Part shown: positions 13,760 through 19,093 of the stretch, one piece after another | How positions within the stretch are numbered: position 1 is the first letter of the stretch | Layout: each line of letters begins with the position of its first letter | Assembly: GCA_945868555.1 (NCBI GenBank) | Contig: CAMBMC010000011.1 | Location: forward strand, 1 to 19,093 | Source of the DNA: Chitinophaga pinensis | Lineage (GTDB): Bacteria; Bacteroidota; Bacteroidia; Flavobacteriales_D; Crocinitomicaceae | Reading direction: 5' to 3' | DNA: 19,093 nucleotides | Notes under the pieces: model-generated | The model's input: only the letters and a program-made list of their open reading frames with translations | Told to the model about the DNA's origin: nothing | The model's database searches: none | Program-made: the position numbers and the translations under genes

Positions 13760-16438
13760 ATGCCAAAATTTACCCATTCTATATTAAAACTTTCAGGACT
13801 TGAGCCTTTAATTGTGACTCCTGAAAGCAATTTCGTAAATGTCGGTGAACGTACCAATGTTACGGGTTCACGGGCATTCTTGCGGATGATTCGTGAAGGA
13901 GACTTTGAGGCTGCCCTTGCTGTAGCACGCGAACAAGTGGAAGGCGGTGCGCAAATCATCGACATCAACATGGACGAAGGAATGCTTGATGGAAAAGAGT
14001 CGATGGTGCGTTTCCTGAATTTGATTGCATCTGAACCGGATATATCGCGTGTTCCTGTCATGATTGACAGTTCGAGATGGGAAATTATCGAAGCAGGGTT
14101 GAAGTGCATTCAAGGCAAAGGAGTAGTAAACTCTATTTCATTGAAAGAGGGAGAGGAGCAATTCATTGACCACGCGAAAAAAGTCAAACGCTATGGCGCT
14201 GCAGTGATTGTCATGGCCTTTGACGAAAATGGTCAAGCCGACAGTTACGAGCGCCGCATCGAGATCTGTAAAAGATCTTACGACATCTTGGTGAATGTGC
14301 TTGGCTTCCCGAAAGACGACATCATCTTTGATCCAAATATCTTCCCTGTTGCGACAGGTATGGAAGAACACAACAACAATGCCTTGGATTTCTTCCGCGC
14401 GACACTGTGGATTCGGCAAAATTTGCCCGGTGCACATGTCAGTGGGGGTGTATCAAACGTGTCGTTCTCGTTTCGAGGAAATGACCGGGTGCGGGAGGCC
14501 ATGCATTCTGCGTTTTTGTACCACGGCATTCAGCATGGTATGGACATGGGAATTGTCAATCCTTCGATGCTTGAAGTATACGATGATATCGACAAGGAAT
14601 TGCTTGAATATGTGGAGGATGTGCTGTTGAATCGTCGTCTTGATGCCACCGAACGCCTGCTCGAACTCGCTGAAAGGGTGCGTGGAGATGGAAAGAAAAA
14701 AGAGATTGATTTATCGTGGAGAAATGCGTCTGTTCAAGCCCGACTTTCACATGCTTTGGTCAAAGGAATCGTCGAATTTATTGATGAGGATACGGAAGAA
14801 TGCCGCAAGCTATACGATCGTCCGATTCACGTCATTGAAGGTCCTCTAATGGATGGAATGAATGTCGTTGGGGATTTGTTCGGTAGCGGGAAAATGTTCT
14901 TGCCACAAGTCGTGAAGTCGGCTCGAGTAATGAAAAAAGCCGTGGCTGTGCTTTTGCCGTACATTGAAGCAGAAAAGTCAGGCGGACGCACATCATCAGG
15001 GAAAGTGTTGATGGCAACCGTGAAAGGTGATGTGCATGACATTGGAAAAAATATCGTTGGTGTGGTACTCGGTTGCAACAACTATGAAGTGATTGACATT
15101 GGTGTGATGGTGCCTTTTGACAAGATCATTCAAACCGCCATTGACGAGCAAGTCGATGTCATTGGCTTGAGTGGATTGATAACGCCTTCATTGGACGAAA
15201 TGGTTACGGTAGCGAAAGAAATGCAGAGAGCAGGCTTGTCGATTCCACTTTTGATTGGGGGAGCAACAACATCGCGTGTGCACACAGCCGTAAAGATCGA
15301 AGAACATTACACCAACGGTCAGTCCGTGCATGTCATGGATGCATCACGGGCAGTGTCGGTAGTGGAAAGTTTACTTGGAGCGAAGAAAAACGACTTCGTT
15401 GCGGGTTTAAAAACTGAATACCAGCGCTTGCGTGAGCACCATGCCGCACATCGAGCGGATAAACAGTTGTTGACGATGGCAGAGGCTCGTGCAAATGCCA
15501 TGACATTGGAGTTTAGCGAAATAAATTGCATTGCGCCAAAGAAACTGGGTGTTCAGGTGTACGACAATTACTCATTGGAAGAGTTGGTACCCTATATCGA
15601 TTGGACACCATTTTTCCAAACGTGGGAGTTGCATGGCAAGTATCCAAACATCTTGACCGATGAGGTAGTTGGAGAAGAGGCAACAAGTCTATTTGCAGAT
15701 GCTCAGGAATTATTGAAACGCATAGTATCTGAAAAATGGTTAACGGCGAGGGCAGTTACGGGTATTTTTCCTGCAAATGCAGTAGGGGATGACATTGAAA
15801 TTTATGCGGAACTAGGTGATCAAGCTCCCCTCTATATACAGCGCTCCTTGCGTCAGCAAACCAAGAAAGCCATGGGCCAACCCAATATTGCTTTGTCCGA
15901 TTATATTGCACCAAAAAACAGTGGAGTGAATGATTACATTGGAGCTTTTGTGGTCACAACGGGCATTGGCTTAGACGAGCATGTTGCGCGTTTTGAAGCC
16001 GATTACGACGATTATAACTCAATTCTGATCAAGGCTTTGGCGGATCGTTTGGCAGAAGCATTTGCGGAGCGCATGCACGAAGTAGTGCGCAAAGATCAAT
16101 GGGGCTATGGTTCAGATGAGCAATTGTCGAATGACGAGTTAATTAAGGAGCAATACAGAGGAATTCGTCCGGCACCGGGATATCCTGCGTGCCCAGATCA
16201 TACGGAGAAAATCGGCTTGTTTGAGATCCTAAAGGCCACACTAAATACAGGAGTTGAGTTGACAGAGAATTTAGCGATGACCCCTGTATCATCCGTGTCG
16301 GGTTGGTATTTTGCTCATCCAGACGCCAAGTATTTTGGTTTAGGGAAGATTACTGACGAACAAATTCGTGACTTGGCAGAGCGAAAAAATGTACCCTTCG
16401 AAGAAATGGATCGTTGGCTTTCTTCAGTAAAACTCTAG
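13760..16438 (+). CDS. metH: methionine synthase, pterin/cobalamin/reactivation subunit (split MetH, C-terminal part)
   Basis: 892 aa carrying the remaining MetH modules in order. Methyltetrahydrofolate (pterin) barrel at about 15-300 (VGERTNVTGSR, GAQIIDINMDEGMLDG, VMIDSSRWEIIEAGL). Cap helices at about 320-405. Rossmann B12 domain at about 410-540, with the cobalt ligand His426 in DVHDIGKN, then GLSGLITPSLDEM and GGATTSRVHTAVKI. C-terminal SAM-binding reactivation domain at about 570-890, with the R800-GIRPAPGY808 and PACPDHTEK motif and GWYFAHPDAKYFGLGKI. Together with the upstream protein this makes a complete cobalamin-dependent enzyme acting in trans. Splitting at this linker is, from memory, common in Flavobacteriia. 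A terminator follows directly. No metF is adjacent. Confidence 0.96.
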   Translation: MPKFTHSILKLSGLEPLIVTPESNFVNVGERTNVTGSRAFLRMIREGDFEAALAVAREQVEGGAQIIDINMDEGMLDGKESMVRFLNLIASEPDISRVPVMIDSSRWEIIEAGLKCIQGKGVVNSISLKEGEEQFIDHAKKVKRYGAAVIVMAFDENGQADSYERRIEICKRSYDILVNVLGFPKDDIIFDPNIFPVATGMEEHNNNALDFFRATLWIRQNLPGAHVSGGVSNVSFSFRGNDRVREAMHSAFLYHGIQHGMDMGIVNPSMLEVYDDIDKELLEYVEDVLLNRRLDATERLLELAERVRGDGKKKEIDLSWRNASVQARLSHALVKGIVEFIDEDTEECRKLYDRPIHVIEGPLMDGMNVVGDLFGSGKMFLPQVVKSARVMKKAVAVLLPYIEAEKSGGRTSSGKVLMATVKGDVHDIGKNIVGVVLGCNNYEVIDIGVMVPFDKIIQTAIDEQVDVIGLSGLITPSLDEMVTVAKEMQRAGLSIPLLIGGATTSRVHTAVKIEEHYTNGQSVHVMDASRAVSVVESLLGAKKNDFVAGLKTEYQRLREHHAAHRADKQLLTMAEARANAMTLEFSEINCIAPKKLGVQVYDNYSLEELVPYIDWTPFFQTWELHGKYPNILTDEVVGEEATSLFADAQELLKRIVSEKWLTARAVTGIFPANAVGDDIEIYAELGDQAPLYIQRSLRQQTKKAMGQPNIALSDYIAPKNSGVNDYIGAFVVTTGIGLDEHVARFEADYDDYNSILIKALADRLAEAFAERMHEVVRKDQWGYGSDEQLSNDELIKEQYRGIRPAPGYPACPDHTEKIGLFEILKATLNTGVELTENLAMTPVSSVSGWYFAHPDAKYFGLGKITDEQIRDLAERKNVPFEEMDRWLSSVKL

Positions 16439-16445
16439 AACATGA

Positions 16446-16474
16446 AAAGGAAGTGACGCTACACCACTTCCTTT
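16446..16474 (+). terminator. terminator of the metH transcript
   Basis: A perfect 10-bp stem AAAGGAAGTG/CACTTCCTTT (16446-16455 with 16465-16474) starting 8 bp after the stop codon, with a nine-base loop. The T-run is the end of the stem only (CCTTT then ACTACC), so it is a moderate terminator. Confidence 0.7.
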
Positions 16475-16757
16475 ACTACCTAACTACTATTCACTGAAAA
16501 GACTTCTTGTCTTATCTGTATAACAAAGATGTAGAGGAAAGGTTTAGTACCTTCGTTTTTTTAATTCGGTAAATTGATTGATGCTGTGTTGTTTGGAGGG
16601 CATAAAGCCCCCGAATTTTAATTTAGTGTTTGTGGATTTCAAAATGATGTTTTTCGCGATGGCTCCCAAGCGATACGGCACTTAACCCATATCAAAATAC
16701 AGATTTCAAAACATCAGAAAGACGGTGAAAATTATTGAAATAACCGATTAGAATTCA
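16475..16757 (+). other. gene-free stretch with three further hairpins
   Basis: No plausible gene in either strand. Three more hairpins follow the metH terminator: AAGAC-TTCTT-GTCTT (16499-16513); AAGGT-TTAGT-ACCTT (16539-16553) with eight Ts just behind it, a good terminator shape; and GGGC-ATAAA-GCCC (16598-16610), itself enclosed by AATTCGG/CCGAATT (16563-16569 with 16611-16617). From 16620 to the rnhA promoter I see only unremarkable AT-rich sequence. It could hold a second terminator for metH or a short RNA; no clear promoter was found for one. Confidence 0.4.
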
Positions 16758-16786
16758 TTTGTTTTAAGACTTTCATCGTACCTTAG
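16758..16786 (+). promoter_or_regulatory. candidate rnhA promoter
   Basis: TTTG (16758-16761), 17 bp, TACCTTAG (16779-16786, 7 of 8 to the -7 consensus). The start codon is 14 bases past the -7 box, giving a leader of only about 7-9 nt. Confidence 0.5.
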
Positions 16787-16799
16787 TTGACTTCGAACT

Positions 16800-17267
16800 A
16801 TGAAAATTCAAATTTTTACGGACGGCTCATCAAAAGGCAACCCTGGTCCAGGAGGCTACGGCATTGTGATGAAATTCAACGGGAAGGAAAAAGAGTTTTC
16901 CCAAGGATTTCGTCTGACCACAAATAACCGTATGGAACTGATGGCTGTCATTGTTGCTTTGGAGCAATTGAAAACCAGTCAATATCCCATCGAAATCTAT
17001 TCAGATTCAAAATATGTCATTGACTCCATCACAAAAGGGTGGGTTTTCGGTTGGCAAAAGAAAGGGTTTAAAGGGAAAAAGAACCCCGATCTTTGGCAAC
17101 GATTTTTAGGTGTTTATGGTAAGTTTTCAATTACCTACCTTTGGGTAAAAGGGCACAATGGCCATCCAGAAAATGAACGATGTGATGTCTTGGCAGTGAG
17201 TGGCGCTGAGTCCAAAAATCAATTGATTGATGCGTATTATGAAGCACACCAGTCTGATGGCGACTAA
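16800..17267 (+). CDS. rnhA: ribonuclease HI
   Basis: 155 aa, the same size as E. coli RNase HI. It degrades the RNA strand of RNA-DNA hybrids (R-loops, primers) in the cytoplasm with two metal ions. The complete active site is present: D8 in FTDGSSKGNPGPGG, E46 in NNRMELMAV, D69 in IYSDSKYVID, H119 in VKGHNGHPENERCD and D129 (E. coli D10, E48, D70, H124 and D134). The basic handle region is also there (about 80-97: GWVFGWQKKGFKGKKNPD). It converges on the next gene with only 3 bp between the stop codons and no terminator in between. Confidence 0.97.
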   Translation: MKIQIFTDGSSKGNPGPGGYGIVMKFNGKEKEFSQGFRLTTNNRMELMAVIVALEQLKTSQYPIEIYSDSKYVIDSITKGWVFGWQKKGFKGKKNPDLWQRFLGVYGKFSITYLWVKGHNGHPENERCDVLAVSGAESKNQLIDAYYEAHQSDGD

Positions 17268-17270
17268 GAC

Positions 17271-17969
17271 CTAGGCAGGACGTGCGTAATCACCAGGAAT
17301 TTTAGAAAGTGCCGCCTTGATGAAGGTGTAAATCAAAGGATGTGGAATTTCTCTTGTGGAGGATACTTGTGGACAAAAGGCGCAAGCCACAAAGAAATCA
17401 TGGTTTTTTAAACTCAAGACCTCCGGCTCTTCAAATTGATTGTAGGCCTCTACATCGACCAAGTCATCCACCATCGAACGAATCAACTGTGGGTATAGAC
17501 TATAGCGTGACGATGTCAGCTCCATGGTGGAGTGATTTTCATACAATTGGATAAATGCCTTGGAAGCAGGGACAACTTGGATGCGCTCGAAGGTATTTCC
17601 ATCAACGAGATTTTCAGAAATCAACTTTTCACCGTTTGGATTGAGTTGATACGTATTGATCAGAACCTCAATCAAAGAGCGCAGACCTTCACCTGTAAGA
17701 AGAACGGGAATACTCAAATTGCTCAATGTTCGTATGATCCCGTTGAGAAAGAAAATATTGGTGTGTGGGCCAGGGCCAATCAAGATCCCGTCAAATTGCT
17801 CAAAAGCCTGTGATTTGTAATTGATGGCTTCGCTGACTTTGATCCAATAATAGTTGATGTCAATGTCGAGAAAACGCGCGGAATGGTCAATCGCCAGATT
17901 CGTCGCTTGGTGCGAGTTGTAGGTGAAGTTGTAATCTCCGATGATCGCTATTTTCAGGGATTGGCTCAT
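17271..17969 (-). CDS. CTP synthase C-terminal-like (class I glutamine amidotransferase fold) protein, catalytic Cys absent
   Basis: 232 aa from the ATG at 17969 (a GTG is one codon upstream). The fold is that of the amidotransferase domain of CTP synthase: KIAIIGDYNFTYNSHQATNLAI at the start, DINYYWI, FDGILIGPGPH (60-69), IPVLLTGEGLRSL (87-99), FFVACAFCPQVSS (about 192-204) and EIPHPLIYTFIKAAL. It fits the stand-alone family named CTP synthase C-terminal region-related (seleno)protein in NCBI annotation, recalled from memory. The nucleophile elbow, normally GxCxG, reads LTGEG with Gly93 in the Cys position, and the usual His-Pro-Glu is Cys199-Pro-Gln. Glutaminase activity is therefore unlikely; a binding or regulatory role is possible. 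Confidence 0.75.
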   Translation of the reverse strand: MSQSLKIAIIGDYNFTYNSHQATNLAIDHSARFLDIDINYYWIKVSEAINYKSQAFEQFDGILIGPGPHTNIFFLNGIIRTLSNLSIPVLLTGEGLRSLIEVLINTYQLNPNGEKLISENLVDGNTFERIQVVPASKAFIQLYENHSTMELTSSRYSLYPQLIRSMVDDLVDVEAYNQFEEPEVLSLKNHDFFVACAFCPQVSSTREIPHPLIYTFIKAALSKIPGDYARPA

Positions 17970-17985
17970 CACATTGGTGAATGAA

Positions 17986-18011
17986 AAAGCCGTCTCAATC
18001 GAAACGGCTTT
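17986..18011 (-). terminator. terminator after the lipoprotein gene
   Basis: The 8-bp stem AAAGCCGT (17986-17993) and ACGGCTTT (18004-18011), read on the minus strand, ends in five Ts. It sits 7 bp past the stop of the lipoprotein gene and separates it from the downstream amidotransferase-like gene. Confidence 0.75.
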
Positions 18012-18018
18012 AAAGTTT

Positions 18019-18651
18019 TTATCGTTTGAAGAAGCCCTTCAGCTCAGCGTTTTGAAATCGAATTGAATCCAATGCCAAGGTCACAGGGTCTTGGTGATAA
18101 ACGTAACAATTGAAGGTGCACACATAACGTGAATAATCACCCGTTGCATCAGTTCCTTGCTTGATGGCAGATAAGGTTACATCCTGAAAGTTAGTACTTG
18201 TTTGTTTTGATGTCCACAACAATCCGCTACCGTCTTTATAGGTAACTTCAAATCCGCTAGCAGCACTATTGGAATAGGCAGGTGTCGTGTTGTTCATGTG
18301 GAAATCGTTGAAGGTAGATAAACTTGGTTCATTAGAAAGTGCTGCATCCCACTGTAAACTTCCCAAACCAATTCTGATGGAAACAGGGTAAGTTGGAGAC
18401 AACATTTCTGAATAATATACCGCACTTGAAAAGGCAGGTGCAGGAAAAATGTATTTCGCTTTTGTACCACTGCAGTAGTATCCGCTTACATTTTCCGTAA
18501 ACTCTGTGCTAATCCCATTGATCAACCCTTCGAAATGGCAGTACTTGTCAACCGTTGGAACTGGTGCAGGAATAACTTCGTGCTCAATACACGATGTAAA
18601 ACTAAGGGCTAGAGCAATCGCACCGAATAAAATAAATCTCATGTTTTTCAT
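18019..18651 (-). CDS. exported lipoprotein, function unknown
   Basis: 210 aa from the ATG at 18651 (MKNMRFILFGAIALALSFTSC); the ATG at 18642 is an equally good start and a longer frame reaches 18678. The lipobox is SFTSC. The mature protein is beta-rich with several cysteines (KYCHFEGLINGIST, GYYCSGTKAKYIF, RYVCTFNCYVYHQDP) and ends FQNAELKGFFKR; the layout is like small Bacteroidota surface or periplasmic lipoproteins that fold as a jelly-roll, but no family is recognised. It forms a single-gene unit with a clear promoter upstream and a terminator downstream. Confidence 0.75.
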   Translation of the reverse strand: MKNMRFILFGAIALALSFTSCIEHEVIPAPVPTVDKYCHFEGLINGISTEFTENVSGYYCSGTKAKYIFPAPAFSSAVYYSEMLSPTYPVSIRIGLGSLQWDAALSNEPSLSTFNDFHMNNTTPAYSNSAASGFEVTYKDGSGLLWTSKQTSTNFQDVTLSAIKQGTDATGDYSRYVCTFNCYVYHQDPVTLALDSIRFQNAELKGFFKR

Positions 18652-18694
18652 ATTTGCAGCTTTGTCTTGCTTCCTCAAACAAGGAAATGCGATG

Positions 18695-18725
18695 GAAAGT
18701 TACAATGAATTTATGAAAAAACAAA
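18695..18725 (-). promoter_or_regulatory. promoter of the lipoprotein gene
   Basis: Minus strand: TTTG (18725-18722), 19 bp, TAACTTTC (18702-18695, 7 of 8 to the -7 consensus). Initiation near 18688 leaves a leader of about 37 nt that contains a small hairpin TTCCT/AGGAA (18670-18685). Confidence 0.6.
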
Positions 18726-18753
18726 TTCAAGCATTTTTCAATCTTCAAAAAGA

Positions 18754-19062
18754 TTACGCACGAAGCTCGCGGTAGGGCTTTGCCGCGGAAAGAAATGCTG
18801 TTTCAATTTGCGTGTTTTCGAGTGATTTTGTACTCATCTCGTAGTATTGTGTTGCTCCGTTGTGTAAACTTTCAAGCAAGCCATTGACATCCATTTCTGG
18901 ATTGAGCTGCTGCAAATGGTTCATCACAAGATTCAACCCACTGTGATCGGTAATGATCTCTGATGGGTAGGAAAAAATACCTTGTTGAACTGTTCCAACA
19001 ATACTCACTTCCTGCGAGCTTGAAAGAAAATAAATACCTTTGATGTTGATTTGTGTTGCCAT
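18754..19062 (-). CDS. conserved-looking small cytoplasmic protein, function unknown
   Basis: 102 aa starting MATQINIKGIYFLSSSQEVSIVG. No signal peptide or membrane helix. The N-terminal third is beta-rich (INIKGIYFL, SIVGTVQQGIFSYPSEII) and the rest predicted helical (GLNLVMNHLQQLNPEMDVNGLLESLHNGATQYYEM, then a C-terminal helix). I recognise no domain. The ATG at 19062 lies 19 nt after a -7-like box. The stop is about 100 bp from the start of the lipoprotein gene, which has its own promoter, so the two are probably separate transcripts. Confidence 0.65.
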   Translation of the reverse strand: MATQINIKGIYFLSSSQEVSIVGTVQQGIFSYPSEIITDHSGLNLVMNHLQQLNPEMDVNGLLESLHNGATQYYEMSTKSLENTQIETAFLSAAKPYRELRA

Positions 19063-19081
19063 ATCCTTGTTGTTTATGGTA

Positions 19082-19089
19082 CAAAGATG
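19082..19089 (-). promoter_or_regulatory. possible -7 box CATCTTTG
   Basis: Seven of eight matches to TAnnTTTG on the minus strand, 19 nt before the ATG at 19062. The -33 region would be outside the window. Confidence 0.4.
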
Positions 19090-19093
19090 TGGG

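Noticed and set aside
13745..13762. metH break as a frameshift or assembly error
   Set aside because: The first protein ends with its own charged tail, the second has a proper ATG, the break is at a domain linker and no residues are missing from either side.
18692..18775. 27-codon plus-strand reading frame between the lipoprotein gene and the 102-aa gene
   Set aside because: It lies over the minus-strand promoter (18695-18725) and the stop of the neighbouring gene; no promoter, no homology and no room for a leader were seen.

Overview
The window is ordinary chromosome of a member of the Bacteroidota, most likely Flavobacteriales and perhaps near Crocinitomicaceae/Fluviicola (inferred from content, not searched). 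The evidence is: promoters with a -7 box of the form TAnnTTTG, no Shine-Dalgarno motifs at starts, a CotH protein with a type IX secretion (T9SS) C-terminal signal, a DUF5686/CarboxypepD_reg protein, a DUF5715 protein, many short lipoproteins and beta-barrel proteins, and a methionine synthase split into two genes. No mobile element, integrase, CRISPR array, restriction or defence gene was found.

Left part (1-7400). The 3' end of a DUF5715 (peptidase M15-like) gene converges on a long minus-strand block. Read in transcription order this is coaX (type III pantothenate kinase), an outer-membrane beta-barrel protein, a TPR-like exported protein and lptC (LPS transport lipoprotein). These four are overlapping or within 11 bp and form a likely operon. 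A small two-helix membrane protein with its own -7 box and a large DUF5686 outer-membrane protein follow. Apart from CoA synthesis, the theme is envelope biogenesis.

Middle (7400-12480). tRNA-Phe(GAA) is divergent from coaX and has a good promoter. It is followed by two diverged copies of a roughly 100-bp hairpin-rich intergenic repeat. Next come a plus-strand outer-membrane protein with a strong terminator, and a minus-strand series: a possibly broken small membrane gene, a four-cysteine mini-lipoprotein, an exported coiled-coil protein, a diacylglycerol/undecaprenol kinase, and a secreted CotH-family protein whose stop codon overlaps the kinase start by one base.

Right part (12480-19093). 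A textbook SAM-I riboswitch with its own promoter and a compact candidate terminator leads into methionine synthase encoded as two adjacent proteins: the Zn/homocysteine module, then the pterin, cobalamin and reactivation modules. A 360-bp gene-free, hairpin-rich stretch separates this from rnhA. On the opposite strand lie a CTP-synthase-like amidotransferase homologue lacking the catalytic Cys, a lipoprotein with its own promoter and terminator, and a 102-aa protein of unknown function.

Most of the window is conserved housekeeping and envelope genes. The items most worth a second look are the riboswitch switching mechanism and the split MetH, the paired repeats behind tRNA-Phe, the small gene at about 9.1 kb whose frame seems damaged, and the cysteine-less amidotransferase homologue.
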